In this document: piece by piece, positions 11,201 through 20,363 of the stretch
How positions within the stretch are numbered: position 1 is the first letter of the stretch
Layout of the letters: every line of letters starts with the position of its first letter
Source of the DNA: Halichoerus grypus
Taxonomy: Eukaryota; Chordata; Mammalia; Carnivora; Phocidae
Reading direction: 5' to 3'
DNA length: 64,000 nt
NCBI RefSeq assembly: GCF_964656455.1
Contig: NC_135715.1
Coordinates: 167,864,437-167,928,436, forward strand
Program-made: the position numbers and the translations under genes
Notes under the pieces: generated by a model
Seen by the model: the letters and a program-made list of their open reading frames with translations, nothing else
The model's database searches: none
What the model was told of the DNA's origin: nothing

Positions 11201-14200
11201 TTCAGTGTGACAAAGCGCAGGCAGGTCCCTGGGAGAGTTTACAGATCCCACACTGCAGCTAACCTTTATAAAAGTCCTAGTTGTTGGGTTTTGGGGTAGA
11301 AATAGAAGAATATCCGCACTGGTCTGAAAAGGCTATTAATGTACCCCTCCCTTTTCCCTGTACTTTTCCCCCCTTTTTTTCATATGAAACAACATACTGC
11401 AACAGACTGAATGCAGAGCACATGTGAGAATACAGAGGTCTTCTGTCAAGCCAGACAGTAGGAACTTGCAAAAGTGTAAAATAATGTCACTCTTTTAGTA
11501 ACATGTGACAGATTTATTAGTGCTTATTATTTTTAAATGAATTAATAAGTAGACACTTAAAAATGTCTTAGTTTGAATTTCTAATACATTTTAAATACTG
11601 ATAAATATAGCCCACATCAACAGCCCTTTGTGGGGGGGCGGTCAGTAATTTTTAAGAGTGTAAAGGGAGGCTGCTGATCGAATGTTTGAGAACTGCTGAC
11701 CTCAGTACGTAACTGCAGGCAGCTTCACTGACCGGTGGCTCTCTGAACACGAGATCGTCTAGTGAGGGCTGCCCGTGGGGACCACGTGCTGGAGACTGAA
11801 CAGCAGAGCAGTCTGGTAATTTCAGGAATGAGTAAACAGATATTTTAAAGCAGATTGATTTTTCTTTGTTTAGAACACAAAGAAATAAACACCAAATAGT
11901 CTATCAATGTTTTACCTATTCACCTAGGTTTTATTTTTGTTACTTTTGTTATTAACCTTGGCTTCATTTGTCAAGCGGTATTCTCTTTTTCCTGATAGTT
12001 TTCAAAGCCTTATTGCATTCTATGGTCTTAGTTGAGTTCTAGAATACTAGAAATTTTTTCACTATAGCTCAGCTATATCAGAAATATGCTTCCTCTGGCA
12101 AAAAAACAAACTCACAGCTCTTCTTAGCACATCCATCCGGCACAGGAATATTTACAGTTTCCTTCTTGACAGCATCATTTCTTGATTCAGCCTCTTTTAA
12201 GCCACCTTCTCGTTAATTGGTCTTATGTTTTAAGTCAGGATCCTACAGAAGGCCACCCCCATTTCCCCAGCCCATGTCTGTGACTTGAGCTGTCCAGTTA
12301 GGATGTGGTCAGATCTGCAGTTTCCTTCTGCGCCTTCCTGGCTCCTGTCGCCCCCACCCACCCCCACCCTCCCGGCCACTCCCACTGGCCCGAGCTGCAG
12401 AGCCAGGAGCCCACGGCTTCTCACTAGACTCAGTGACTGCTATTGGCCTTGCTCCCCTGGGTGACTGCCATGGCCCGCTCAGTGAGATCTGGTCACTTCA
12501 CTCAAGAGCCCATTGTGTCCCCCCCACCCCCCCAGTCTCATTCAGAATAAAGCCCAGTGGCCTCCAGAGCTCTGTCCCAAGTCTCCTCACCCTGTGCCCT
12601 CTTATCTATTCTCCCCCTGCCCCCCCCCCCCCCCCCCCCCCCCCGCCCGGCCACACTGGCTGTATTAACTACCAACCCAGTGTGTACTGTATTTACTGCT
12701 TTTCTTTATGGTTTGTCTCCCCCACTAAGAATGTAATCCCGTCAGCAGAGGCTTTTGTCTGTTTTTCGCTCTATCCCTGGGGCCTTGAATAGTTAATGGT
12801 GCAGTAAGTGCTCCATAAGATATTGGTAGAATCGTTTAATTTAGTTTTCTTATTTTATAAATGAGGAATTAAGTCTGCATAGATAATAGGACTTTTTAAA
12901 GTTTTTTAGAGTGGCATTTCCCGGGCCTGGGTTTCCTGAATTCTATTCCTTAGTTGTCACATACAGCACCATATGCCTTTTGTGGAAAAACGTAGTTTTT
13001 TTGTGAATTTAACTGAAACCCTATCTTTAAGATCAAACGAGGCTAGCTCTAGTTTCAGAAGGGTAATTATTTAAGAATTATCTTAATGCCAAATAGTTTA
13101 TTATCCAAAACAGCAAAAACGGTAGGCTGGCTTCAGTAATCTGAGCCAGGTATTTTCCTTTCAGTAATATTTAGGAGATGTGTCTTTTCTTTCTAGATAT
13201 GCACATGATGGTGTCCAGGCCGGAACAGTGGGTAAAACCAATGGCTGTAGCAGGAGCCAATCAATACACCTTTCATCTTGAGGCTACCGAGAACCCAGGG
13301 GCTTTGATTAAAGACATTCGGGAGAATGGGATGAAGGTGAGAGGTCAGCAGTGACAGTAATGTTTTCTACTCTTCACTGTCAGTGTGGAAGTTTGGGTGG
13401 AAGACAGGAAGTGATAGGCACACAAGACCAGACTGGGACAGTTGTTCTTCAGCCCAGAAGCCAGAGTTTAAGTATAACTTGTTTGTTAGACAGGATTTCT
13501 AGATTCCACCCATGTTTCCTGAAAATGACTGCCTTTTAGAAACATTTACATTTGGGTAGCCTTGTTGACTTTTTTAAAAAGTAGTTATAGTCTGAATAAT
13601 TTATGCATTCCATTTCTTGTGTCTGTTCTACTCTTTAAGAAAGGTATTTCTACTGGGTCTCATCTGCCACAATAATATAATACAGAAATAATTGCTAATG
13701 TGATGTAGCAAATTTGTCTCTGTTACAGGTTGGCCTTGCCATCAAACCGGGAACTACAGTTGAGTATTTGGCACCATGGGCTAATCAGATAGATATGGCC
13801 TTGGTTATGACAGTGGAACCTGGGTTTGGAGGGCAGAAATTCATGGAAGATATGATGCCAAAGGTAAAGAAATATTTCATTTGGGGGTGAGGCTTTTATT
13901 ATTCGTGCTCATTGAGTAAGCATGCTTGAACCGCTTGCCTATTTAGACCTGTCTTCATTCTGAAGGTGGCGTGGGAGGGATGCCGCACAACACTGTAATA
14001 CGGTGTGACAGATGCTGTAAGAGATTTAGGTTCGGAAATCAGAAAAAATACTACATCTTAATCTTGAAACTTTCTTTCAAAGCTATAATCTCTGTAGCCT
14101 TTAGATCTCTTGGGAGATCTCTTTTCATTGAATATTGACGGTTTTGTCTTTGTCTTATTTGCATGAGGTAGAGTCTCTGCCAAGCCATGACAAATTGAAT

Positions 14201-16998
14201 GCTGTTTCCCAAACAGAACAAGCCTTGCTTTTATGAAACTGAATTTGTCTCAGTGTATTAAAAAGGAAGGTATCCCCAGTCACAGTTTGTATTAATAAAA
14301 AGTTATCTGTGTGATGGGGTGCCTGGCTGGCTCAGTTGATAGAGCACGCAACTCTTGATCTCTGGGTCCTGAGCTCAAGGCCCACGTTGGGTATAGAGAT
14401 TACTTAAATAAATAAACTTAAGTAAACAAATAAATAAAATATTGTGTGAGATATTTGGAGTTCTATTATAGTGGCTGATATTGGCTGATTTTTTATTTAT
14501 TTGGTTTTATTCCCCCCCCCCCCCCCCACGCCCAGCATATCCACCATAGGAGTCATTTATTTCTTCATGTATATCTAGGTTCATTGGTTGAGGACTCAGT
14601 TCCCATCCTTGGACATAGAAGTCGATGGTGGAGTAGGTCCGGATACCATCCATAAATGTGCAGAGGTGAGACTGCTCCTCAGCTGTGACCCAGACCAGTT
14701 TCCTTTCACATGTGTCTAGGACATTGTGCGCCAAAGAGATTTCCCCTCCATTTCCTAAATTGCCTTTCTTTTTGGGAAGAGTATTTTTCTTATTCAAATG
14801 TAGAACTATGAAAATGAAGAGCAATCACATCATCATTAAAAAGTAAGTCCCAGTTATCTGAGTAATGCTGAAGGAAGTTATTTTTTTTTTTAAAGAATAT
14901 GCTGAATGCCAGCCTTTTGGAGATCATTAAGTTCTAGGCCTTGGAGTAAGATGTTTTTCCAAAATAGGGAAAGAAAACATACCTGCTTATAAAGTGAAAA
15001 GGTGGTGGTTTTGTGTAACTGAGGTGTATTAGTTACTAGTTTGTCCCTTGCAAGAACTGACTGGAGCCATTTCTGATGGAAATCTCGGTCTGATTTCTGG
15101 ATACCTGTGGGTGGGATGCGTTTTCCCAAGTAACGAGCTGAGCCGGGTTGGGCCCTGAGCTTCCTTCCTAAGAGGGTGCCAGCCCCGTGATCTCACGGTC
15201 ATGAGATCAAGCCCCGCATTGGGCTCCATGCTCGGTGTGGAGTCGTCTTGAGATTCTCTCTCTCCCTCTGCCCCTCCTGCTCGTTCTCGCTTTCTGAAAA
15301 ATAAATCTTAAAAAAAAAGGGGGCGGGGGTGGGGTGCCAGCCCTTCCTTTAACATTGCAGGCCATGACCGTTTCTGTGGCCCATTTTTGTTAAGCGACAC
15401 AGTCTGATCTGCACTTTCAGTTGTTTGTATAAATGCCATACTTTTTTGCTTGATAGCTTCTCAAAAGCTTGGTTGTGAGATGGAAGAGGAGCTGACCAAA
15501 CAGTGAGCATATATCCTTTGGCCACTTGGGGAATGCTTTCTACTGAACTGCGCTGTGCCATTGGGCTTTTCCTGCTTACATTAAAACACATGTCAAGCTG
15601 TAACCCTACAAAACTAATTTTTTTTTTTCCACTTTTATGAGGAATGTCATTGGAGATGCTGTGTTTTGTATCACAAAGTGACAGTGTCTCCTGGGAGGAA
15701 CTTTCCTCCCCCTTGGGGCCCCTCCCAGTAGCCTCCTGCGACTTTGTTCTGGTAGCAGATCACAGAACAGATTGGGTTTCCCTCCTCGAGTCAAATCCTG
15801 GGAGTTTAGAGCTAAATTTGGATTTACCTTTCTTGCTTTTCTCTTTGATTTCTTTGCTTCCACATTTAGAAGTATCTTGAAATCATCTTTTTTTAAGCCC
15901 CTCAGAGCCTTTCTGGAATGCAGTGAAGCATATATTAAAAAGCGTTTCATTCTTTCTGACATCAAAATGAGATTATTTAATGTTGCCATATTTTAGTTTC
16001 ACATTTTAGCGGTAATTGTCTGCCAATTCATACACTGTTGACCCTTGAATAACATGGGTCTGAACTGCATGAGTCCTTTTTTACAGTACTGTAATTTTAT
16101 TTTCCTAATGGTTTTCTTAACATTTTTTCTCTAGCTTACTTTATTATAAATACAGTATGTAATACATATAACATACAAAACATGTATGACTCAACTGTTT
16201 ATGTTATTGGTAAGGCTTCCAGCCAATAGGAGGCTATTAGTAGATTTGGGGGAGTCAAAAGTTACACACAGATTTTTGACTGCACAGAGGGTTGGTACCC
16301 CTGACCTTGTTCAAGGGTCAACTACATAGTTGAAAGATTAAAAGATAATTTGTTTTTTTAGTAGCCTTGTCAATATTTGCATATTTTGGAATATTATATA
16401 TGTTCCAAAATATGCAAATATATATATAATATCTATATAATATCTATAGAATATATAATATCTCTAGAATATATAATATCTATAGAATATATATTATATA
16501 GTGTTATATTTTATATTTGTTATATCTATATCTTTTATGTTATATAATATCTATATAATAGAATTGAAGATTAAAGGTTTTTACAGCTTTTTCTAAATAT
16601 TAGCAAAGCTGCAACAATGTAGCTTATTTTAAAGGTGGTTACAAAAATGTCTGTGATTTCTTAAACACATTTAAAAATAATTTGATATCTTCATTTGTTA
16701 AGCATTTCAACTTATGTCTTCATTGAACTAGATTGCTTAAGTCTGTTCATCTCTAGGTAGCTCTCGTACAGTTAAAGTGCTGACAGATGCAAGGGTAGAA
16801 ACTCTAGTCCAGAAATTGTTGTAAGCTTCTGTGCACCTTCCTTTGAAGCATAACTTAAATGTTTACTTCTTCCAGGCAGGAGCTAACATGATTGTGTCTG
16901 GCAGTGCCATTATGAGGAGTGATGACCCCAGATCTGTGATCAACCTGTTAAGAAATGTTTGCTCAGAAGCTGCTCAGAAACGTTCTCTTGATCGATGA
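2145..16998 (+). CDS. RPE: Ribulose-phosphate 3-epimerase, spliced gene, 6 coding exons
   Basis: Cytosolic enzyme of the non-oxidative pentose phosphate pathway. It interconverts D-ribulose 5-phosphate and D-xylulose 5-phosphate on a TIM barrel with a bound divalent metal. Coding exons are 2145-2266, 8608-8687, 13197-13336, 13729-13863, 14579-14665 and 16876-16998. They total 687 nt, giving 228 residues plus TGA, the length I recall for the human protein. All junctions are GT-AG and the frame is open throughout. Ser10, His35, Asp37, His70 and Asp175, known in this family for substrate binding, metal binding and acid/base catalysis, are all present. Substitutions against the human protein as I remember it are conservative (for example Lys75 to Arg, Ser124 to Thr). 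The long introns show this is the parent gene and not a retrocopy. Confidence 0.97.
2565..2640 (-). repeat. MIR fossil
   Basis: Contains gaaactgaggcccaagggg and gacttgcccaagctcatat, the inverted MIR core. Confidence 0.65.
2660..2880 (+). repeat. MIR fossil
   Basis: Sense MIR core and tail (aagctacttaacctcattga, gtgcctgacctacagtaaat). It lies head-on to the inverted MIR at 2565-2640. Confidence 0.65.
2927..2946 (+). other. Candidate 20-nt cassette exon in RPE intron 1
   Basis: A pyrimidine tract and TCTCTTCAG precede 20 nt, followed by donor-like GAG|GTCAGT. Inclusion would shift the frame of the canonical protein and give a premature stop in the next exon. I have a vague memory of an alternative RPE transcript in human but cannot confirm that this is the same exon. 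Confidence 0.3.
3671..3872 (-). mobile_element. Full-length can-SINE, antisense, with TSD
   Basis: Poly-T, TTATTTATTTGACAGAGAG, purine-rich tract, then inverted tRNA head ending CACCCAGGCGCCCC. It is flanked by the direct repeat TGTATGTAGT at 3661-3670 and 3873-3882, a target-site duplication. Confidence 0.95.
4000..4185 (-). repeat. MIR fossil
   Basis: Contains gagaagttaagtcacctgtc and the following diverged inverted MIR body. Confidence 0.5.
4300..4415 (+). repeat. L2 3' end fossil
   Basis: Contains aactccctgaaagcagggtc and the terminal tgaatgaatga, as in LINE-2 3' ends. Confidence 0.55.
5735..5860 (+). repeat. MER5-like hAT fragment
   Basis: Contains aagaattcagattctcaggt and gggttggagtagggcctg, resembling the internal part of MER5A/B. 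Confidence 0.5.
6150..6290 (-). repeat. MIR fossil
   Basis: On the reverse strand the order of MIR-like segments (Ctggaatgaaaggtttgga, ttgttgcctcaaccttaggt) is visible. It underlies most of a chance 188-codon ORF. Confidence 0.45.
6560..6765 (+). repeat. MIR fossil
   Basis: A clear sense MIR: aagagcctggactttggagc, then actggctgtgtgaccttgag, then ggtattaatgagttaact. Confidence 0.75.
7009..7113 (-). mobile_element. Short can-SINE subtype, antisense
   Basis: Poly-T, TAAGTAATCCCTACACACAC, then GAGAGTCACATGCTC and GACTGAGCCAGC. This is the short SINE type without the purine-rich region. Confidence 0.75.
7925..8145 (+). repeat. MIR fossil
   Basis: Sense MIR with diverged core (tgaagtgggtgacttcagga) and tail (ggctgttgggaagatgaaat). 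Confidence 0.6.
8608..8687 (+). CDS. RPE: RPE coding exon 2 (residues 41-68)
   Basis: Acceptor CTTATAG and donor GTAAGT flank 80 nt. The first base completes Gly41, and the exon encodes [15 protein letters not shown] and the following helix. It ends after the first base of the Asp68 codon. Confidence 0.96.
8770..9165 (+). repeat. L2 3' end fossil
   Basis: Contains ttgcctggaacactgttcac, tcctcagagaggcctttcta and actcctttagagcaggaatt, in the order of the LINE-2 3' end. Confidence 0.7.
9495..9680 (+). repeat. MER20-like hAT-Charlie fragment
   Basis: Contains gtcgtcactagccatatgtg and flanking sequence like the MER20 end. Family assignment is from memory. Confidence 0.55.
10445..11698 (+). mobile_element. 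Decayed hAT-family DNA transposon with TIRs and transposase remnant
   Basis: The ends begin CAGCGGTCTTCA and finish TGAGAACTGCTG, short terminal inverted repeats of hAT type. The flanks CCCTAAGT and ACCTCAGT match at 6 of 8 bases, as expected for an old 8-bp target duplication. The 3' half (about 11041-11470) resembles the end of a Charlie-like transposase gene, with broken codons for the C-terminal dimerisation region ([13 protein letters not shown], then NRLNAE). The frame is interrupted many times, so it is not coding. Confidence 0.75.
12538..12835 (+). repeat. L2 3' end fossil with internal C tract
   Basis: Contains tttgtctcccccactaagaa and taagtgctccataagatatt in LINE-2 3' order, split by a C25 tract. 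Confidence 0.65.
12620..12644. repeat. C25 homopolymer
   Basis: Twenty-five consecutive C, inside an L2 fossil in RPE intron 2. Confidence 0.9.
13197..13336 (+). CDS. RPE: RPE coding exon 3 (residues 68-114)
   Basis: The acceptor is TTTCTAG and the donor GTGAGA. The exon encodes DMHMMV, including metal ligand His70, then [12 protein letters not shown] and the helix up to NGMK. It ends on a codon boundary. Residue 75 reads Arg where I remember Lys in human. Confidence 0.96.
13337..13728 (+). other. RPE: RPE intron 3
   Basis: A short 392-nt GT-AG intron. I see no repeat or gene in it. Confidence 0.85.
13729..13863 (+). CDS. RPE: RPE coding exon 4 (residues 115-159)
   Basis: This symmetric 135-nt exon (phase 0/0) lies between acceptor TGTTACAG and donor GTAAAG. 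It encodes GLAIKPGT and the phosphate-gripping loop [12 protein letters not shown] typical of the ribulose-phosphate epimerase family. Confidence 0.96.
14315..14440 (+). mobile_element. Short can-SINE, sense
   Basis: GGGGTGCCTGGCTGGCTCAG head, then CAACTCTTGATCTCTGGGTC, GGGTATAGAGATTACTTAAA and an A-rich tail. Confidence 0.85.
14512..14527. repeat. C16 homopolymer near the RPE exon 5 acceptor
   Basis: Sixteen consecutive C, ending 51 nt before the exon 5 start at 14579. Confidence 0.9.
14579..14665 (+). CDS. RPE: RPE coding exon 5 (residues 160-188)
   Basis: This 87-nt phase 0/0 exon lies between acceptor ATATCTAG and donor GTGAGA. It encodes [13 protein letters not shown], which contains catalytic and metal-binding Asp175. 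A run of 16 C residues ends about 50 nt upstream of the acceptor. Confidence 0.96.
15186..15320 (+). mobile_element. Can-SINE, head-truncated, sense
   Basis: Starts inside the tRNA-related part (ATGAGATCAAGCCCCGC) and continues through GGCTCCATGCTC, a CT-rich stretch and AATAAATCTTAAAAAA. A G-rich run follows. Confidence 0.7.
16036..16324 (+). mobile_element. Tigger-type non-autonomous DNA transposon
   Basis: Inverted termini GTTGACCCTTGAA and TTCAAGGGTCAAC enclose about 290 nt. The inner sequence GGTAAGGCTTCCAGC matches, inverted, the copy at 22080-22395. Confidence 0.8.
16373..16421. repeat. Perfect 19-bp palindrome, 11-nt loop
   Basis: Left arm 16373-16391 (ATATTTGCATATTTTGGAA) is an exact reverse complement of 16403-16421. 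Confidence 0.9.
16442..16495. repeat. AT-rich minisatellite, 18-bp unit x3
   Basis: Units ATCTATAGAATATATAAT at 16442, 16460 and 16478 differ at one or two bases each. Related degenerate AT sequence continues to about 16560. Confidence 0.85.
16876..16998 (+). CDS. RPE: RPE terminal coding exon 6 (residues 189-228 and stop)
   Basis: After acceptor CTTCTTCCAG the exon encodes [13 protein letters not shown], the second phosphate-binding segment, and the C-terminal helix ending KRSLDR. TGA is at 16996-16998. The 3'UTR follows directly. Confidence 0.96.
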   Translation, partial: AGANMIVSGSAIMRSDDPRSVINLLRNVCSEAAQKRSLDR

Positions 16999-18637
16999 AA
17001 CCACAAGGAGTTGATGCTCATGAAATCTTTTTACTGGAAGACAAGAATATTGACTATCAAATCCTATCACAGTTGAAGCAGTGCTGTTTTTCTGAGCAGC
17101 TATTCATTCCAGTGACTTAAAATCTATTCTGCAGAATGTTCCAAGAGGTTAGAAATTGGTGTGTATAACTACATTTTTAGTGATGGAATTTAAAGATTAG
17201 TGTGGTAAAATACCATTTTTACTGGGAGACCTGATTTTTATAAAGTAAAAATATGGCTGTATTAAGGTTGTAAACAAAAATGTGTCTTAAAGCCTAATGA
17301 AGGTGTACTAGTTACTATGAAAAAATTTTTTCTGCAATTTAAATCTTCTCGTTTCTTGGTTTTCCAAAGCAAAGGAAGTCCTTATTCCTGTTCCGTATGT
17401 CATTTTTGATTTGTGTGTGCGCATGACAATATGAGAAGAATGGAACTTGTGAAAAATCGAAGTTTGAATCAGGCTAGGGTGGCACACTGTATTCTTGCTT
17501 CTTAAACATCTATTTTTTACTTTGCACTTTATATTTGATACATAAAAACTATAAAAACAGTGTATGAAGCCCAGGGATTTCAGGTGGTCTGTTCTAAAGT
17601 ACAAGTATAGATTTTTATCGAGGTGTTTTCTTTGTTAGCGCTGCTGGAGGGGCGGGTTACACAGTGACCCCCACCTGTCCCTTCTCTTACTCACCATTCT
17701 TAAGAACATGAAGTAATACTGTGCTAGCTCTGAGCAGAGAGGAAAGGAAACAAAGTCAATTGAGTTGAATCTGGACTCTTCTCCTTTCCATCTGTTTGAC
17801 TTTAGCAAATCTGATAAATCAACCAGTCTCTTTGCATATCTGTTAACTGATTTATACATTGAATATAATTATAATAACCATGCAGGGTTATGTTGAGCAT
17901 TAAAAGAGATCATACGTTATATGTAAAGCTTCCACTACTATTCCCAGATTTATAGGATAGTAGAGAATTGAGGATGCTCAATACAAAGGTGCTGTCATTT
18001 ATGTTTTGTAGCCTATAAAGTACTTCAATATAAGCTCATTAAATCCACAAATCACTCTTATGAGTGGTTGGACAGGTACTTTTGTCCCCATTTAAAAAAT
18101 GAAGATACTAAAGCTCAGCAACAGACTGGTACCATGGAAAGAACCCAGTAGGGCACAGGAGTTCTGGTTTGTACTCTTTTTACAAACGGAGCCCTTGGAA
18201 GGTAGATTAGGCAAAGGAAGCCTCTTTTATGTAACATTGTCTTATTTGCAATCTAATTTTATCATGTAGCAGAACCAGATGGCTGAGGATATTCTGGATA
18301 CTATGGATTTGACCCCAAGGATATATATTATATTAATCCAGCAAAGACCAGGTAGGCCAAAAAGATGACAAGGTACAGAGTTAATCTGTAAACTAAATAT
18401 TTAAAACTGTGTCCCAGATTATACTTTGACAATACATATCCGCTATTTCATTCTTACCAGTACTCTTGCTACCTAATACATATGGCAAGAAATAAACAGG
18501 AGACCAGTGTCATTAAGCTTCTTTAGGCTACTATGAGTTTTGAGAAATAGGTTTGAAAAATAAGAACATTAACACTTCCGCATAGACTAGAGCTTGCTTG
18601 GTTTTTTTCTATCCTATAATGTAAAAATCTGTCGGTT
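16999..18637 (+). other. RPE 3'UTR and convergent intergenic gap
   Basis: The RPE 3'UTR starts at 16999, but its end is not clear. Candidate + strand poly(A) signals are ATTAAA at 17899-17904 and AATAAA at 18490-18495. No repeat is recognised with confidence. The opposing KANSL1L 3'UTR probably ends near 18.6-18.7 kb, so the gap between transcripts is small or absent. Confidence 0.6.
18490..18495 (+). promoter_or_regulatory. Candidate RPE poly(A) signal
   Basis: A canonical AATAAA about 1.5 kb after the RPE stop. An ATTAAA at 17899-17904 is an earlier alternative. Confidence 0.35.
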
Positions 18638-18643
18638 TTTATT
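18638..18643 (-). promoter_or_regulatory. Candidate KANSL1L poly(A) signal
   Basis: TTTATT on the + strand gives AATAAA on the KANSL1L strand, about 1.5 kb after the stop. A - strand ATTAAA near 18720 is an alternative. Confidence 0.4.
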
Positions 18644-19010
18644 TTGACTTAGGAAAGGTTTGTGCCATGAATAGGTGGTGTTTAATCAGATCAGACAACA
18701 CAAGGCATATAGAAATAACTTTAATTAAAAAACTTACATAGAAGATTATAATGTCAGACATGACAGAAAGATTTGAGCTTATTTGCCTAGACAACTTGGG
18801 TTTGTCCAGCTTTTTTCTTTTTTAAAAATAAATGTACAGTAAAACTACAAGCAAAAATTTGTCAGTATTGAATATGAATTTTTTTCCTTCCTTAAAGGGA
18901 TTAGTATAATTTCCAATCCCTAACAAACAAAAAACTTAGTGTCAAATCCCCCCAGACTAGGCCAGATGGCCAGGATTGTCAGTTATATGGGTACTATAAC
19001 TTGAATAACC

Positions 19011-19032
19011 TTTTTTTTTTTTTTTTTTTTTA
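19011..19032. repeat. T22 homopolymer in KANSL1L 3'UTR
   Basis: Twenty-two T on the + strand, so an A22 tract in the mRNA sense. No SINE body is attached. Confidence 0.9.
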
Positions 19033-20132
19033 ACATGAGAGGAGTCGTCCTCAACTTTTACATTGAAAAAGTTACGTGATAGCTTCAAAAGGAATTTTCC
19101 TTAATGTACACTCCTGTATTCAGTATTCAAGCATTACCCTTTGAAAAATTTTAATTCTCACTCTAGAATACAAGTAAGAATAGATGCTTATTTGAATAGA
19201 GTGAGCTATAGTAAGGAATGACCAAATTCATTAGAAATACAACATTTTTTATACTGATAGTACTTTCCTGTTGCTTATTTTAAGTTGGTGTCTTCTCTTC
19301 ACGAGATACATAAAATAAAGTTCAAGTTTTAAAAGAGACCAATATTTAACTCTACTTTGCTTGTCTTAAGCTGTTAGGAGTGAATGGAAAGTAACCTGTG
19401 TTTAGTCTAACAGATAATGGTGATTTTAGATAAAGGCGTGTTGTGTTATCTGGTATAGAAATTTCCATAAATAACTTCTATTGGTTAAACATGTTTTTTA
19501 AAAAATCCCCTCCCCATCATCAAGATTTTTAGATATCCATTATCACTGGAACCTGTGCTTTGTTTTAGAGTGCAGCTTACACTTCATGGGGTAGTTCATA
19601 CATGCATTTTCAAGTGGAGTGGCCACTGCCAGTGTTTTTTAAAACGATGTGTGTGTATACGTATGTATACTCGTACACACATACTTGTATATTCTAATAT
19701 ACTTCTGAGGCAATTTTAATGAATTACCATAGAAATTACATAGAAATGTATAGGAAAAAGAGCTGTCATTTGATGCACAGGTATATTTGTATATATATAT
19801 GTATGTGTGGGTATAACGTCTTTCAAAAACCATTTACTCAGTAATGTGATTTAACATCAGATTGCAGCAGTTAATTTTTTGGTGCTTGTGATTTGTATCA
19901 TAAACACAAAAGACTAGCACTTGTCTGTAGGTGAAAAGCTAGTTATTCCTGTGGTTCAGGAAGGAAAAAGAGACCTACCTTGCCTGTTTTATAACAGCAT
20001 AAAAGATTAATACATGCAGTACATGCTCTTACTCTGGAATTGTGACTGAAGGGGGTGGGGGATGGAGAACAGGGCTTATTTTTTTTCTCCTGTCTTCCAT
20101 TCACTTACATACTTTTCTTAACCTGTTCCCTG

Positions 20133-20363
20133 TCACCTATTTTTTTTAACATGAGTAAGTCCTAGACCAAAAGGTCTGTACTCTTCCATTTCGTCTGCCT
20201 GCCTTTTCGGATGGTGACCGTTCTCTGGTGCACTGGTACAGAAGATTTCACCACAGGAGGCTGGGCTCGAACTTTCACTGTGATCCTTTTTTTCATCCTG
20301 GCATAGTAAGGCTTCTGTGTCTTCATTCTTCAGCGGAAAAGCCCGTCGTTCCCACCACAAAGA
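20133..20363 (-). CDS. KANSL1L: KANSL1L terminal coding exon and stop
   Basis: After acceptor CTCTTTCAG the exon encodes [15 protein letters not shown] to [11 protein letters not shown], then TGA at 20135-20133. The WWERRAFPL segment parallels the WERRTFPL segment of KANSL1. Confidence 0.95.
   Translation of the reverse strand, partial: SLWWERRAFPLKNEDTEALLCQDEKKDHSESSSPASCGEIFCTSAPENGHHPKRQADEMEEYRPFGLGLTHVKKNR

Larger units (their letters stand above)
8688..13196 (+). other. RPE: RPE intron 2
   Basis: This 4.5-kb intron holds an L2 3' end, a MER20-like fragment, a decayed hAT transposon (10445-11698), and a second L2 piece interrupted by a 25-nt C tract. Confidence 0.85.
13864..14578 (+). 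other. RPE: RPE intron 4
   Basis: A 715-nt GT-AG intron with a short sense-oriented can-SINE (14315-14440) and a C16 tract (14512-14527) near the acceptor. Confidence 0.85.
14666..16875 (+). other. RPE: RPE intron 5
   Basis: A 2.2-kb GT-AG intron with a truncated SINE (15186-15320), a Tigger-type element (16036-16324), and an AT-rich palindrome with a minisatellite (16373-16560). Confidence 0.85.
18638..20132 (-). other. KANSL1L: KANSL1L 3'UTR
   Basis: This is the - strand UTR downstream of the TGA at 20135-20133. A - strand AATAAA lies at 18643-18638 and an ATTAAA near 18720, so the cleavage site is probably in 18.6-18.7 kb. It contains a poly-T/A run at 19011-19032 and a TG/TA-rich stretch near 19650-19810. 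The boundary is an inference from these motifs. Confidence 0.6.

Noticed and set aside
12433..12792. 119-codon open frame with a polyproline run
   Set aside because: The proline run is only the C25 tract, and the rest is an L2 fossil.
15606..15989. 127-codon open frame on the - strand inside RPE intron 5
   Set aside because: Lys/Arg-rich translation of a T-rich intron with no recognisable domain. An overlapping frame is open on the other strand too.
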